64,000 nt of DNA, taken from the NCBI RefSeq assembly GCF_002959775.1, contig NZ_PPCX01000007.1, positions 5,001-69,000 of the forward strand, given 5' to 3'. Under the pieces are notes generated by a model. The model was given only the letters and a program-made list of their open reading frames with translations, was not told the DNA's origin and ran no database searches. Positions 36,972 through 47,579 of this stretch are shown one piece after another. The translations under genes and the position numbers were made by a program. The stretch comes from Veillonella rogosae JCM 15642. GTDB taxonomy: Bacteria > Bacillota > Negativicutes > Veillonellales > Veillonellaceae. Every line of letters starts with the position of its first letter. Within the stretch, counting starts at the first letter, position 1.

Positions 36972-37445
36972 ATGGCAGACGTAAAAGAAACATTACTTAC
37001 CGCCGACGGTTTAAAGAAATTAGAAGAAGAATTAGCGTACTATAAATCTGTACGTCGTATTGAAGTATCTGAACGTATTAAGACAGCTATTGAATATGGC
37101 GATATCAGTGAAAACTCTGAATATGATGATGCAAAAAATGAACAAGCTTTCATCGAAGGTCATATTGTAGAGTTAGAAAATAAAATTAACACGGCGAAAA
37201 TCATTGACGAGTCCGTAAAGGGCGATGTTGTATCTGTAGGTAGTAAAGTTGTTGTACTTGATACGATGTACAATGATGAATTGGAATATGTTATCGTTGG
37301 TTCCTCTGAAGCGGATCCATTTAACAATCGTATCTCTAACGAATCTCCTGTAGGTAAAGCTATTTTGGGCAAACGCAAAGGTGATGAAGTAGAGGTTTCC
37401 ACACCAGATGGTCCTGTAACATTCAAAGTGTTAGCAATCCAATAA
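36972..37445 (+). CDS. greA: Transcription elongation factor GreA
   Basis: A 157-aa factor that stimulates RNA cleavage by backtracked RNA polymerase. The N-terminal coiled coil (residues 10-75) carries the acidic tip [16 protein letters not shown] near 43-58. The C-terminal domain has [24 protein letters not shown]. Full-length for the family. It is 29 bp upstream of lysS in the same orientation, a common Firmicute pairing, and probably one transcript. Confidence 0.96.
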   Translation: MADVKETLLTADGLKKLEEELAYYKSVRRIEVSERIKTAIEYGDISENSEYDDAKNEQAFIEGHIVELENKINTAKIIDESVKGDVVSVGSKVVVLDTMYNDELEYVIVGSSEADPFNNRISNESPVGKAILGKRKGDEVEVSTPDGPVTFKVLAIQ

Positions 37446-37474
37446 TTTACATTTACTGACGAAGAGGCGATAAC

Positions 37475-38998
37475 ATGAGTGAAGAAATTAAAAATGTACA
37501 AGAAGAGCTGAATGAGCAAATGCAAATTCGCCGCGACAAATTGGCTGAATACGAAGCAGATGGCATCTATCCATTTGGTCAACGTTTTGTTGTAAAAGAT
37601 AATGCAAAAGAAATTAAAGATGACTTCTTCTTGAAATATGATGGTCAACCTGTAGTTATTGCAGGGCGCTTGATGACAATCCGTTCCCATGGTAAAACGG
37701 CATTTGCTAATGTTCGTGATAAATCTGGGGATATTCAAGTATATTTCCGTAAAGATGTATTGGGCGAAGAGGCTTATAAATACGTAAAAATGCTTGATAT
37801 CGGTGATATCATCGGTGTAGAAGGTCATGTATTTAAAACTCATACAGGTGAAGTTACAATTAAAGTTAACAAATTAACTTTGTTATCTAAATCTTTACGT
37901 CCATTGCCAGAAAAATGGCATGGTTTAAAGGATACAGAACTTCGTTACCGTCAACGTTATGTTGATTTGATCGTAAATCCTGAAGTTCGTGATACATTTG
38001 TAAAACGTTCCCAAATCGTTGCTAAAATTCGCGAATACATGATGCGTGATGGTTTCATGGAAGTAGAAACACCAATGATGCATGCTATCCCTGGTGGTGC
38101 TGCAGCTCGTCCATTCATCACTCACCACAATGCGCTTGATATCGATATTTACATGCGTATTGCACCAGAATTGTACCTCAAACGCTTGATCGTTGGTGGT
38201 ATGGACCGCGTATTCGAAATGAACCGTTGTTTCCGTAACGAAGGTATCGATAATCGTCATAATCCAGAATTCACTACTATCGAATCTTACCAAGCGTATG
38301 GCGATGTTGAGGATGCTATTCGCTTAACAGAAAACCTTGTGTCCTACTGTGCACAAGAGGTTCTAGGTACACAAGAAATCACATACCAAGGTACTGAAAT
38401 CAATTTGACTCCACCTTGGAACCGTATCACAATGGCAGAAGGTGTAAAAAAATACACTGGTGAAGACTTTGATGCAGTAACTACTGTTGAAGAAGCTCGT
38501 GCTATTGCAGATCGTTTAAATGTAGAATACACAGAAAATGATGGTATTGGTAAAATCTTAAATGCTTGCTTCGAAGATTATGTAGAAGAAAACTTGATTC
38601 AACCAACTATCGTATATGGTCATCCAAAAGAAATTTCTCCACTTGCAAAAGCAAGTCGTGAAAATCCATTGGCTACAGAACGTTTTGAAGCGTTCATTTA
38701 TGGTCGTGAATTGGCCAACGGCTTCTCCGAGTTAAATGACCCGATCGACCAAAAACAACGTTTCTTGGATCAATTGAAAGAACGCGAAGCTGGCGATGAT
38801 GAAGCTCACCGTATGGATGAAGACTTCGTTACAGCTCTTGAATACGGTTTACCTCCAACAGCAGGTTTAGGTGTTGGTATCGACCGTCTCGTTATGTTCT
38901 TAACAGACTCTGCATCCATCCGCGATGTATTGTTGTTCCCATTGATGAAACCAGAAGCTCCTAAGCATATTGAAGCTGAAGAAGAAGCAGCTGAATAA
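37475..38998 (+). CDS. lysS: Lysyl-tRNA synthetase, class II
   Basis: A 507-aa class II synthetase. The N-terminal OB-fold anticodon domain (about 55-165) is followed by the catalytic domain with motif 1 near [15 protein letters not shown], motif 2 [18 protein letters not shown] (near 265) and motif 3 [12 protein letters not shown] (near 468). The C terminus ends in an acidic tail (EAEEEAAE). No T-box leader is present upstream. Confidence 0.97.
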   Translation: MSEEIKNVQEELNEQMQIRRDKLAEYEADGIYPFGQRFVVKDNAKEIKDDFFLKYDGQPVVIAGRLMTIRSHGKTAFANVRDKSGDIQVYFRKDVLGEEAYKYVKMLDIGDIIGVEGHVFKTHTGEVTIKVNKLTLLSKSLRPLPEKWHGLKDTELRYRQRYVDLIVNPEVRDTFVKRSQIVAKIREYMMRDGFMEVETPMMHAIPGGAAARPFITHHNALDIDIYMRIAPELYLKRLIVGGMDRVFEMNRCFRNEGIDNRHNPEFTTIESYQAYGDVEDAIRLTENLVSYCAQEVLGTQEITYQGTEINLTPPWNRITMAEGVKKYTGEDFDAVTTVEEARAIADRLNVEYTENDGIGKILNACFEDYVEENLIQPTIVYGHPKEISPLAKASRENPLATERFEAFIYGRELANGFSELNDPIDQKQRFLDQLKEREAGDDEAHRMDEDFVTALEYGLPPTAGLGVGIDRLVMFLTDSASIRDVLLFPLMKPEAPKHIEAEEEAAE

Positions 38999-39010
38999 TC
39001 TAACATATAA

Positions 39011-39043
39011 AGGCTCCCTATTCTTTGAGTAGGGAGCTTTTTT
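39011..39043 (+). terminator. Intrinsic terminator after lysS
   Basis: GCTCCCTA pairs with TAGGGAGC around TTCTTTGAG, followed by TTTTTT. Confidence 0.93.
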
Positions 39044-39110
39044 ACATGACCATAATGTACTACGTTAAATACTATAAGCATATAAAGTATTGACATGAAG
39101 AGAGGAGGCT

Positions 39111-41288
39111 ATGGTGAAACATTTAAAAATTGCTTTTACCGATAGTGTAAAACCTTGGATTAGTTCTATCGAGGACCGTACATGCATACCTATTAATGAA
39201 ACGGATTTTACCAACATAGGTGCCGTTGTGGTGAGCGCCTCTGAAATGGATGTACTCGATAATGAGCAAATCCGTTCGTTTGGAATACCTGCTATTGTAA
39301 TGGTAGTAGATCCATCCCATACTATATCTTTTGATATGGAGCAAATTGGGGCGGTAATAGATGTTACATCTACTAGCATAAATGACTATAAAGGGACGAT
39401 AGAGCAGATTGTAGCAAGCTATGAAGCTTTGATTTTGCCCCCTTTCTTTAAGGCTTTATCTGATTATGTAGGAGATAACAATGCTCAATTTGATTGCCCA
39501 GGACATCAAGGGGGACAGTTTTTTGCTAAGCATCCTACGGGACGTGCCTTTTTTGATTTCTTTGGAGATCATATTTTCCGTGCAGACCTTTGTAATGCCG
39601 ATGTAAAGCTTGGTGATCTTTTAATCCACGAAGGTTATGCTCATGATGCGCAGGCTCATGCAGCTGCAGTGTATAATGCGGATAAAACATATTTTGTATT
39701 AAACGGCACATCTTCTGCCAACAAAGTAGTACTCAATGCTCTTTTAACGCCAGGCGATATTATTTTATATGATCGCAATAATCATAAATCTATTTGCCAT
39801 GGCGGTCTCGTTATGTCCGGTGCCACACCGATATATTTAGAGACCGCACGGAATCCGTTTGGTTCCATTGGTGGTATTCTAGAGCATTGTTTTGATGAAA
39901 GCTATATTCGGAATTTAATCGGTGAGAAGGATCCTAATAAAGCCAAAGCAGACCGTCCAATTCGGCTAGCCGTTATTCAATTAGGTACCTATGATGGTAC
40001 GATTTATAATGCGCGCCAAGTAGTAGATAAAATAGGTCACTTGTGCGACTATATTTTCTTTGACTCTGCCTGGGTTGGGTATGAACAGTTTATTCCTATG
40101 ATGAAAGATTGTAGTCCTTTATTATTAGAGCTAGGTCCTAATGATCCTGGAATTTTAGTGACTCAATCTGTACATAAGCAACAAGCGGGCTTCTCTCAAG
40201 CGTCTCAAATCCATAAGAAAGATAAACATATCAAAGGACAAGACCGTTATGTAGATCATAAGCGTTTTAATAACTCCTTTATGATGCATGCTTCCACATC
40301 CCCTTTTTATCCACTCTTTGCATCTCTCGATGTAAATGCCAAAATGCATGAAGGTGAATTGGGAAAACAGTTGTGGCGTGAATGTATTGAAGTAGGAATT
40401 GATGCCCGTAAGTCGGTATTAAGCCACTGCAAATATCTGAGACCTTTGGTAGCACCTATAGTACATGGTAAGAAGTGGGAAGAAGGCAATACACAAGAGA
40501 TGGCTAATGATGTGAGTTATTTTGCCTTTGAACCAAATGCAAAATGGCATTCCTTTAAAGGCTATGGTGAAGGGCAGTACTTTATCGATCCTTGTAAATT
40601 CCAGTTGATTACGCCTGGTATTAATGTTGAAACAGGGGCGTATGAAGACTTTGGTATTCATGCCAATATATTGGCCAATTACTTGCGGGAAAATAGAATT
40701 ATTCCAGAAAAGTGTGACCTCAATACGATTCTATTCCTTATGACTCCTGCAGAATCTAAAGCGAAAATGGATGCATTAGTCGATCAGCTTGTGCGTTTTG
40801 AAGAGCTTATAGACCGCAATGCCCCTATGGAAGAGGTGTTGCCGTCGATTTACTATAGCTATCTAGATAAATATAAAGGTTATCATATTCGCCAACTCTG
40901 TCAAGAAATGCATGATTTTTATAAAGCTAGAAACGTGAGTACTCTACAACAACGTTTGTTCTCCAAGGAATACTTCCCAGAATATGTAATGAATCCACAA
41001 GAGGCAAACTTTGAGTTCCAACGCAATAAGGGAGAGCTTGTGCCTTTAGATGAGGCGGAAGGTCGCATTGCGCTTGAAGGAGCTTTGCCGTACCCACCAG
41101 GTGTATTATGCGTACAGCCCGGAGAACGATGGTCTCGGACTGCTTGTGATTACTTCCTTGCTTTAGAAGAAGGAATTAATCAATTACCTGGATTTGCTCC
41201 AGAGATACAAGGCGTATACCTTATTGAACAACCAGATGGCTCTAAAAAAGCATACGGTTATGTATTGAAAAAGGAATATGAAATGTAA
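39111..41288 (+). CDS. speF: Ornithine decarboxylase (Orn/Lys/Arg fold, SpeC/SpeF type)
   Basis: A 725-aa PLP enzyme of the prokaryotic ornithine/lysine/arginine decarboxylase family: receiver-like wing domain (about 1-105), PLP domain and C-terminal domain. The PLP lysine is in SVHKQQAGFSQASQIHKKD near residue 350, nearly the SpeC/SpeF form. It makes putrescine. In Veillonella and relatives putrescine or cadaverine may be covalently attached to peptidoglycan, so an envelope role is possible. A paired ornithine/putrescine antiporter is not adjacent. GAGAGGAGG precedes the start. SpeC versus SpeF naming is uncertain. Confidence 0.88.
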   Translation: MVKHLKIAFTDSVKPWISSIEDRTCIPINETDFTNIGAVVVSASEMDVLDNEQIRSFGIPAIVMVVDPSHTISFDMEQIGAVIDVTSTSINDYKGTIEQIVASYEALILPPFFKALSDYVGDNNAQFDCPGHQGGQFFAKHPTGRAFFDFFGDHIFRADLCNADVKLGDLLIHEGYAHDAQAHAAAVYNADKTYFVLNGTSSANKVVLNALLTPGDIILYDRNNHKSICHGGLVMSGATPIYLETARNPFGSIGGILEHCFDESYIRNLIGEKDPNKAKADRPIRLAVIQLGTYDGTIYNARQVVDKIGHLCDYIFFDSAWVGYEQFIPMMKDCSPLLLELGPNDPGILVTQSVHKQQAGFSQASQIHKKDKHIKGQDRYVDHKRFNNSFMMHASTSPFYPLFASLDVNAKMHEGELGKQLWRECIEVGIDARKSVLSHCKYLRPLVAPIVHGKKWEEGNTQEMANDVSYFAFEPNAKWHSFKGYGEGQYFIDPCKFQLITPGINVETGAYEDFGIHANILANYLRENRIIPEKCDLNTILFLMTPAESKAKMDALVDQLVRFEELIDRNAPMEEVLPSIYYSYLDKYKGYHIRQLCQEMHDFYKARNVSTLQQRLFSKEYFPEYVMNPQEANFEFQRNKGELVPLDEAEGRIALEGALPYPPGVLCVQPGERWSRTACDYFLALEEGINQLPGFAPEIQGVYLIEQPDGSKKAYGYVLKKEYEM

Positions 41289-41454
41289 ATCATAAATAGT
41301 TATTGACAGTGCATAAAAATAACTTTATACTAGGTGCATAGATTGTATTATAAGCATAACAGATATGAGAAAAATTCATAAAATGAAAATTTCTTATTTA
41401 GCCTTATCAATAGTAAATAGCAGATAAGGATTAACTGTATAGACATATTGCTAA

Positions 41455-41520
41455 TCTTGTATAACCTTGACGGGATGGGTCAAGGCTCTCTAGCGTAAAC
41501 CGAAATTTACGACTACAAGA
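41455..41520 (+). ncRNA. Purine riboswitch aptamer, guanine-type (C74)
   Basis: P1 TCTTGTA (41455-41461) pairs with TACAAGA (41514-41520). J1/2 is TAA (41462-41464). P2 CCTTGAC (41465-41471) pairs with GTCAAGG (41479-41485) around GGGATGG. J2/3 reads CTCTCTAGC and keeps U47, U49, C50, U51 and A52; the canonical G46-C53 pair appears as C46-G53, a compensatory change. P3 is CGTAAA with TTTACG (loop CCGAAA). J3/1 has C at the ligand-reading position (41513), which predicts guanine/hypoxanthine rather than adenine. Confidence 0.9.
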
Positions 41521-41553
41521 GCATCTTTATGATGCTCTTGTAGTCGTTTTTTT
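41510..41553 (+). terminator. Riboswitch-controlled intrinsic terminator
   Basis: A perfect 16-bp stem, 41510-41525 with 41531-41546, loop TTTAT, then seven T residues. The 5' arm includes the end of P3, J3/1 and the entire 3' strand of P1, so the folded aptamer and the terminator exclude each other. This is the ON arrangement: ligand binding should permit read-through. Confidence 0.88.
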
Positions 41554-41599
41554 ATTTATCTATTTTATTTCTTTTTCTAAAAGTTTGGAGGAATATGAG

Positions 41600-42943
41600 A
41601 TGAGTTCAATGGAGTACGAAAGAACAAATGAAGCAAATGGTTTTCTTGATCGCTTTTTCAAGTTAACCCAACATGGCACATCAGTGAAAACTGAGTTTTT
41701 TGCAGGTATTACGATGTTTATTGCGTCAGTATATATTCTGGCAGTAATACCAAACTTATTATCTGTATCAGGCATGCCGCATGCTAGTGCAGTGGCAGCG
41801 GTTGTGTTAACAACAGCTTTTGCGACCATGCTTATCGGTTTAGTGGCTAATGTTCCTGTTATCGTAGCACCAGGACTTGGTCTCAGTGCGTTCTTCTCGT
41901 ACACTATTTGTGGTGCCATGGGTCTTAGTTGGCAAACTGCATTAGGTGCCGTTTTTATTTCCGGTACAGTATTTGTTATTTTAACGGTTACTAAAGTTCT
42001 TAACAAAATTGTAGATGGTATTCCACAAGTACTGAAAACATCGATTGGTGTAGGTATTGGTTTATTCGTTGCTTTCATCGGTTTTAAAAATGCTCATATT
42101 ATCGTACCTAATAATGCAACCTTTGTAACCCTAGGTAACATGCAAGATCCAGCGGTATTATTGACTTTACTAGGCTTATTTATTACTAGTATTTTGCTGG
42201 CAAAACAAGTTAAAGGCGGCTTACTAATCGGCATGGCGTTCACTACAATTGCAGCAATGGCTTTAGGTTTAACTAAGATACCTGCTACAAGTGCGGATAT
42301 CTTTAACTTGGTGCCACCAGTTCCAGTTGATACATTCGGTCAACTAGATATAATGGGCGCTATTAAATATGGTATTTTCTCTATTATTTTCTCTATCACT
42401 ATTGTAGATATGTTTGATAATATCGGCACATTGATTGGTGTTACGAGAAAAGCAAATTTGGTAAATGAAGATGGTAAGTTCGAAGGGTTAGATAAAGCCT
42501 TGCTATGTACTTCTATTGGCGCTGCAGCAGGTGCCGTTGTAGGTACTTCTACAGTTACTTCTTACATTGAAAGTGCGGCAGCCGTTGCCGACGGTGGTCG
42601 TACAGGTCTTACAGCCGTTGTAACAGGTCTTTTATACTTGGTAGCCTTGTTCTTTGCACCATTGTTCTTATTGGTACCACCACAAGCTACTGCACCGGTA
42701 CTTATCACAATTGGCGTATTTATGATGAGTGAGGTAACACATATTGACTTCACTGACTTTACAGAAGCATTGCCAGCATTCTTAACAATTCTTCTTATGC
42801 CTTTAACATTCAGTATTGCTCAAGGTTTATCTTTTGGTTTTATCTCTTATACATTGATTAAATTGACTACAGGTCGTCGTCATGAAATTCATCCTATTAT
42901 GTATATCATGACATTGGCATTTATTATTCACTTTGCCATCTAA
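41600..42943 (+). CDS. pbuG: NCS2 family purine permease (guanine/hypoxanthine, PbuG-like)
   Basis: A 447-aa membrane transporter of the AzgA/PbuG (COG2252-type) branch of NCS2, with about 13 membrane segments. Typical blocks are the N-terminal FFAGITMFIASVYILAVIP, VDMFDNIGTLIGVTRKA and TSTVTSYIESAAAVADGGRTGLTAV. The branch carries guanine, hypoxanthine or adenine by proton symport. ATG 41600 has GGAGG 8 nt upstream; a TTG at 41585 overlaps that site. The guanine riboswitch and the guanine deaminase gene downstream make guanine the likeliest substrate. Confidence 0.9.
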   Translation: MSSMEYERTNEANGFLDRFFKLTQHGTSVKTEFFAGITMFIASVYILAVIPNLLSVSGMPHASAVAAVVLTTAFATMLIGLVANVPVIVAPGLGLSAFFSYTICGAMGLSWQTALGAVFISGTVFVILTVTKVLNKIVDGIPQVLKTSIGVGIGLFVAFIGFKNAHIIVPNNATFVTLGNMQDPAVLLTLLGLFITSILLAKQVKGGLLIGMAFTTIAAMALGLTKIPATSADIFNLVPPVPVDTFGQLDIMGAIKYGIFSIIFSITIVDMFDNIGTLIGVTRKANLVNEDGKFEGLDKALLCTSIGAAAGAVVGTSTVTSYIESAAAVADGGRTGLTAVVTGLLYLVALFFAPLFLLVPPQATAPVLITIGVFMMSEVTHIDFTDFTEALPAFLTILLMPLTFSIAQGLSFGFISYTLIKLTTGRRHEIHPIMYIMTLAFIIHFAI

Positions 42944-43048
42944 AACGCCTATACTATGAATCATATAGCATTGTATATTGATTGAAAATTAATCTAGCAT
43001 GTGGTATAGAGCGACTCATCTATAATCTTGAACATGCGAGGAGGTTAT

Positions 43049-44329
43049 ATGAATTCAACAATCATTTTAAAAGGAAATATTCTATATACACCACGTCCAT
43101 CAGAATTTGTAGCTATTCAACAAGGTTATGTTATTGCCGTCGATGGTGTAGTAGTTCATTGTGGTGAAAGTATACCACCAGCGTATGGAGAACATCCGAT
43201 TACAGATTATGGTGATCATCTCATCATCCCCGGTTTTGTGGATACTCATGCTCATGCACCGCAATATTGCAATCGCGGTTTAGGTATGGATAAGGAGCTC
43301 TTACCTTGGCTTGAAACGTATACCTTCCCAGAGGAAGCAAAGTTTAGTGACAAAGAATATGCTCGTTTAGTATATGGCGCCTTTGTACACGACTTATGGC
43401 GAAATGGCACGACGCGAAGCATCTTGTTTGGTACGATTCATAAAGATAGTACATTAGTATTGATGGAGCTTTTACAAAAAGCAGGTTTATCTGCCTATGT
43501 AGGCAAGGTCAATATGGACCGCAATAGTCCAGAATTTTTAATTGAAGACACACATCAATCCTTAGCTGATACTAAAGAGTGGTTAGAAGCATCAGCTCAA
43601 TTTGGTCCTTTAGTAAAACCAATTATTACGCCTCGTTTTGTTCCATCTTGTACAAGCGAGTTAATGAGTGGTTTAGGTAACTTGGCACAAGCGTATAATG
43701 TGCCGGTTCAATCTCACTTGTCAGAAAATCATGGTGAAATTGACTGGGTAGCAGCCCTACTTCCTGAGGCAGCTAATTATACAGATGTGTACTATGAACA
43801 TCATCTCATGGGGAAGGTGCCGACAGTGATGGCTCATTGCATTCATTTAAGTGACGTAGAAATGGACCGCATGGCAGAAACACAAACTATGGTGTCTCAT
43901 TGCCCGTATTCAAATGTAAATTTATCTAGTGGTATTGCACCGATTCGTAAATTGTTTGAGCGGAAAATACCTATTGGCTTAGGTTCCGATATTTCTGGTG
44001 GACATATTGTATCTATGGCGAAGGTTCTTACCGAAGCCATTGGACTATCCAAGATGAAATGGGTGGAAGTGGATCAAATGTATGCGCCACTTACATTGAG
44101 TGAAGCCTTCTATATGGCTACAAAGGGCGGCGGTAAGTTCTTTGGCAAGGTGGGCAGCTTTGAAAAAGGTTGTGAACTTGATGCTCTTGTTATCGACGAT
44201 ACGACGTTGTTTGACCCTAATGAACGCTCCTTAGAAGAGCGATTGGAACGTTGGTTGTACGTAGGCGATGATCGACACATCGTAGAGCGCTATGTAGCTG
44301 GTAAAGTAGCTCCAGAGCCTACGAACTAA
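43049..44329 (+). CDS. guaD: Guanine deaminase
   Basis: A 426-aa zinc amidohydrolase that converts guanine to xanthine and ammonia. The metal motif PGFVDTHAHAPQYCNRGLG (near residue 66) is characteristic of guanine deaminases, with QSHLSENHGEIDWV (near 230) and a later HC-H (MAHCIH) and SDISGG element. ATG 43049 follows GAGGAGG; an earlier TTG at 43028 is rejected. It lies 105 bp after the permease and has no terminator between, so it is probably read from the same riboswitch-controlled transcript. It closes at a strong hairpin. Confidence 0.92.
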   Translation: MNSTIILKGNILYTPRPSEFVAIQQGYVIAVDGVVVHCGESIPPAYGEHPITDYGDHLIIPGFVDTHAHAPQYCNRGLGMDKELLPWLETYTFPEEAKFSDKEYARLVYGAFVHDLWRNGTTRSILFGTIHKDSTLVLMELLQKAGLSAYVGKVNMDRNSPEFLIEDTHQSLADTKEWLEASAQFGPLVKPIITPRFVPSCTSELMSGLGNLAQAYNVPVQSHLSENHGEIDWVAALLPEAANYTDVYYEHHLMGKVPTVMAHCIHLSDVEMDRMAETQTMVSHCPYSNVNLSSGIAPIRKLFERKIPIGLGSDISGGHIVSMAKVLTEAIGLSKMKWVEVDQMYAPLTLSEAFYMATKGGGKFFGKVGSFEKGCELDALVIDDTTLFDPNERSLEERLERWLYVGDDRHIVERYVAGKVAPEPTN

Positions 44330-44398
44330 ATAAGGATTAAAAGGATTCCAAAGATTGAAAATTTACTCCTTATAGAAAAAGAATATTGATACATTACA

Positions 44399-44438
44399 AG
44401 CAGCTGATTTGAAACGCATTCAAATCAGCTGCTTTTTG
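44399..44438 (+). terminator. Intrinsic terminator after guaD
   Basis: A 15-bp perfect stem (44399-44413 with 44419-44433, loop ACGCA) followed by TTTTT. Confidence 0.93.
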
Positions 44439-44498
44439 CGTATCAATGTACTTGGTGTATAATAAAAGGATGTAAAAATTAAGAAAGTGGGGAACTTA

Positions 44499-45452
44499 AT
44501 GGATATATTAGGCGCAAGGCGCTCTATTGAACAAAAGTTATTAATGCAGTCTGTTGCCTTGATGGCACTTGTGGCCGTTAGTGGTACTATAATGGGGATT
44601 GTTACAGGGTCTAGTGCGGTCTTATTAGATGGTGTATTTTCCTTCGTGGACGTAGTTATTAAGATTATGATGCTTATGACTGCTAAGCTTGTAGCGAGAG
44701 AAACAAGTAAGCGATTCCAGTTTGGCTTCTGGCAATTTGAACCGCTTGTGTTAGCTGTAGAAGGTTTCTTTATTTTACTTATTGTCATTTATGCTTTATC
44801 GAGTGGTATTACAGACCTTTTATCTGGTGGTCGTCATGTAGACTTTGGACCAGCTATTTATTATGCTATATTCTTTACTATTGCAGATACTGCGTATTAT
44901 TTATATGTACGTCGTATTAATAAAAGTTTACAGTCTAACTTGATTAAGTTTGATAATGTAAGTTGGTATGTAGATGCCTTGTTAGAGGCGGCTATTTTGA
45001 TTAGCTTTGTGGTAGCTACCATGCTAGAAGGAACGGCATACGCTGAATGGGCAGCTTATATTGACCCTATCGTATTAATTGTATTAGCCGTACAGATGTT
45101 ACCGTCTGCGATCCATATTATTGTACCATCTATGAAGCAAATCTTGGGGTGGGCACCATCTTCATTACATAATGAAGTACAAGAAATTATGGATCGTTTT
45201 ATGGAGAAATATAATTTCAAAGATTATGTAACGAGTGTGCAAGTATATGGCAGTACCCGTATCATCGAGATTGATATTTTAGTTCGCAAGAATTTCCCAT
45301 ATCAGACAATTGCTGAGATTGATGCAATTCGCAACGAAATTGACCAAGAAATCGGCGGTAATCCAACAGAGAAGTGGGTTACTATATCTTTCACAGGCAC
45401 TCGCAAATGGATGGCGAAAGATTATTTGCTAGACGAAGAAGATGATGAGTAG
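44499..45452 (+). CDS. Cation diffusion facilitator family transporter
   Basis: A 317-aa CDF-type metal antiporter with six membrane segments in the first 210 residues and a C-terminal cytoplasmic metallochaperone-like domain (about 215-300). The family landmark GSSAVLLDGVFSFVDV is near residue 40, and DTAYYLYVRR and YVDALLEAA lie further on. Metal-site residues are aspartate-rich without the usual Asp-His combination, so zinc is not assured; iron or manganese are possible. The ATG 44499 has GTGGGG upstream; a GTG at 44487 is an alternative. Confidence 0.86.
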   Translation: MDILGARRSIEQKLLMQSVALMALVAVSGTIMGIVTGSSAVLLDGVFSFVDVVIKIMMLMTAKLVARETSKRFQFGFWQFEPLVLAVEGFFILLIVIYALSSGITDLLSGGRHVDFGPAIYYAIFFTIADTAYYLYVRRINKSLQSNLIKFDNVSWYVDALLEAAILISFVVATMLEGTAYAEWAAYIDPIVLIVLAVQMLPSAIHIIVPSMKQILGWAPSSLHNEVQEIMDRFMEKYNFKDYVTSVQVYGSTRIIEIDILVRKNFPYQTIAEIDAIRNEIDQEIGGNPTEKWVTISFTGTRKWMAKDYLLDEEDDE

Positions 45453-45518
45453 TAAAAAATATTGATGAAAAGACTAGTATATAACGTATAATTTAATGAT
45501 AAATACACCAATATATGG

Positions 45519-45524
45519 TATACT
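45519..45524 (+). promoter_or_regulatory. Extended -10 promoter of serS
   Basis: TGGTATACT 54 bp ahead of the serS start; the same extended -10 style as ahead of divIC. No T-box leader is found in the 125-bp gap. Confidence 0.5.
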
Positions 45525-45577
45525 TAAACGTATTGAATATATTGTACGTAGCATAGTTGGAAAATGAGGTTTATAGC

Positions 45578-46858
45578 ATGTTAGATTTAAAATTTGTCCG
45601 AGAAAATATTGATTTAGTGCAACAAAACTTAGATAACCGTCACACAACAGGCGATTTGGAAACCTTTGTATCCGCTTATGATGAACGTCGTCAGTTGATT
45701 GGTAAGGTAGAAGAATTAAAAGCGCTTCGCAATTCCGTAACTGAAGAAATTAGCCAATTAAAACGCAATAAAGAAAATGCGGATGATAAAATCGCAGAAA
45801 TGAAAAAAGTAGGCGACGAAATTGCTGAGCTTGATAACCGTATTCGCGAAGTGGAAGCTGATTTGCGTGATGCGGCGTTAATGTTGCCAAATATGTGTGA
45901 TCCATCTGTTCCAGTTGGTGCTGATGAAGAGGAGAACGTAGAGCAACGCAAATGGGGCGAACCACGTCAATTTGATTTTGAAGCGCAAGCTCATTGGGAT
46001 TTAGGCGAAAGTCTTGATATTCTAGACTTTAATCGCGCTGGTAAAATGAGTGGTGCCCGCTTTACTGTATATAAAGGTTTAGGTGCTCGTTTAGAACGTG
46101 CCTTGATCAATTTCATGGTTGATCTTCATGTAGACAAACACGGCTATACTGAAATGATGACTCCATACATGGTAACTCGTGAAACATTGACTGGTACTGG
46201 TCAATTACCTAAATTTGCTGAAGATATGTACCATGTAGAGGATACAGAATATTTCTTGATTCCTACGGCTGAGGTTACATTGACTAACTACCATGGTGGT
46301 GAAATCTTGAGCGAAGAGGAATTACCTAAATACTACACTGCATTTACTGCATGTTTCCGTGCTGAAGCAGGTTCTGCAGGTCGCGATACTCGTGGTCTTA
46401 TTCGTCAACATCAATTCAACAAAGTTGAAATGGTAAAATTAGCTAAACCTGAAGACTCTTTCAAAGAATTAGAAACTTTGACAGATAATGCAGAAGAAGT
46501 ATTACGTTTATTAGAATTACCATTCCGTGTTATCACTCTTTGTACAGGTGATATGGGCTTTGGTTCTGCTAAAACATATGACGTAGAGGTATGGATGCCA
46601 GCACAAGGCAAGTACAGAGAAATTTCTTCTTGCTCCAATATGACAGACTTCCAAGCTCGTCGTGCTAATATTAAATTCCGTCGTGGTCCTAAAGGCAAAC
46701 CTGAATTTGTTCATACATTAAATGGTTCTGGTCTTGCGGTGGGCCGTACAGTGGCAGCTATTTTAGAAAATTGCCAACAAGCTGATGGTTCCGTAGTGAT
46801 TCCAAAGGTTTTGGTACCTTATATGGGTGGCGTTGAAGTCATTACACCTGCGAAATAA
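45578..46858 (+). CDS. serS: Seryl-tRNA synthetase
   Basis: A 426-aa class II synthetase. The N terminus [18 protein letters not shown] and a long antiparallel coiled-coil arm (about 25-105) bind the tRNA(Ser) variable arm. Motif 2 is [21 protein letters not shown] (near 272) and motif 3 [10 protein letters not shown] (near 392). The ATG at 45578, 5 nt after AGGT, matches the usual SerRS start; a TTG at 45557 is rejected. Confidence 0.96.
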   Translation: MLDLKFVRENIDLVQQNLDNRHTTGDLETFVSAYDERRQLIGKVEELKALRNSVTEEISQLKRNKENADDKIAEMKKVGDEIAELDNRIREVEADLRDAALMLPNMCDPSVPVGADEEENVEQRKWGEPRQFDFEAQAHWDLGESLDILDFNRAGKMSGARFTVYKGLGARLERALINFMVDLHVDKHGYTEMMTPYMVTRETLTGTGQLPKFAEDMYHVEDTEYFLIPTAEVTLTNYHGGEILSEEELPKYYTAFTACFRAEAGSAGRDTRGLIRQHQFNKVEMVKLAKPEDSFKELETLTDNAEEVLRLLELPFRVITLCTGDMGFGSAKTYDVEVWMPAQGKYREISSCSNMTDFQARRANIKFRRGPKGKPEFVHTLNGSGLAVGRTVAAILENCQQADGSVVIPKVLVPYMGGVEVITPAK

Positions 46859-46871
46859 GAGGGGGAATTCT

Positions 46872-47516
46872 ATGAAATTCTTTATTGATACAGCAGAAGT
46901 TGATGAGATTAAAGAGGCCTATGCCTTTGGTTTTATTGATGGTGTTACGACAAATCCATCTCTTATCGTGAAAGCCAAACGGGACTTAAAGCAAGTTATT
47001 TCTGAAATTACAAATCTTGTAGAAGGTCCTGTTAGTGCAGAGGTTATTTCCACTGATGCTGAAGGCATGGTAGCAGAAGCGCATGATCTTGTAAAATTAG
47101 GCTCTAATGTAGTTATTAAAGTGCCTATGACTCCTGAAGGTCTTAAAGCCGTTGCAGTTTTAAGCAAAGAAGGCATTAAAACAAATGTAACTTTAATCTT
47201 CTCTGCTAATCAAGCGTTGTTGGCGGCTCGTGCAGGTGCTACTTATGTTAGTCCATTTGTTGGTCGCGTTGATGACATCAGCATGGATGGCCTTACATTG
47301 ATTCAAGATATTGCATACATCTTTGCTATTCATGAAATTGAAACTGAAATCATTGCTGCTAGTGTGAGAACGCCGTTGCACATCATTCAATGTGCTAAAG
47401 CGGGTGCTCATATTGCAACCGTTCCATTTAAAGTGCTTATGCAAGCTATGAAACATCCATTGACTGATGCAGGCCTTGCGAAGTTCATGGAAGATTGGAA
47501 GCAAGCTAATCAATAA
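46872..47516 (+). CDS. fsa: Fructose-6-phosphate aldolase/transaldolase (FSA/TalC family)
   Basis: A 214-aa TIM-barrel aldolase of the short transaldolase family. The N terminus [13 protein letters not shown] and GVTTNPSLI are diagnostic, and the Schiff-base lysine is in [11 protein letters not shown] near residue 83. Members act as transaldolases or as fructose-6-phosphate aldolases; in Firmicutes of this gene order transaldolase activity is usual. GAGGGGGA precedes ATG 46872. It lies just after serS and 63 bp ahead of glpX, with which it shares central sugar phosphate metabolism. Confidence 0.93.
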   Translation: MKFFIDTAEVDEIKEAYAFGFIDGVTTNPSLIVKAKRDLKQVISEITNLVEGPVSAEVISTDAEGMVAEAHDLVKLGSNVVIKVPMTPEGLKAVAVLSKEGIKTNVTLIFSANQALLAARAGATYVSPFVGRVDDISMDGLTLIQDIAYIFAIHEIETEIIAASVRTPLHIIQCAKAGAHIATVPFKVLMQAMKHPLTDAGLAKFMEDWKQANQ

Positions 47517-47579
47517 GTTAAGTAAAGACTCTGGGTAGGAGTCATATCAAAACATAGAGGACTTATAAGGAGGCCCATT

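Noticed and set aside
37160-37843. 227-aa open frame on the - strand
   Set aside because: Spans the greA-lysS junction opposite two clear genes; it is a shadow frame.
45453-45577. Possible T-box leader before serS
   Set aside because: The gap is only 125 bp and lacks the conserved T-box sequence; likewise nothing before lysS.
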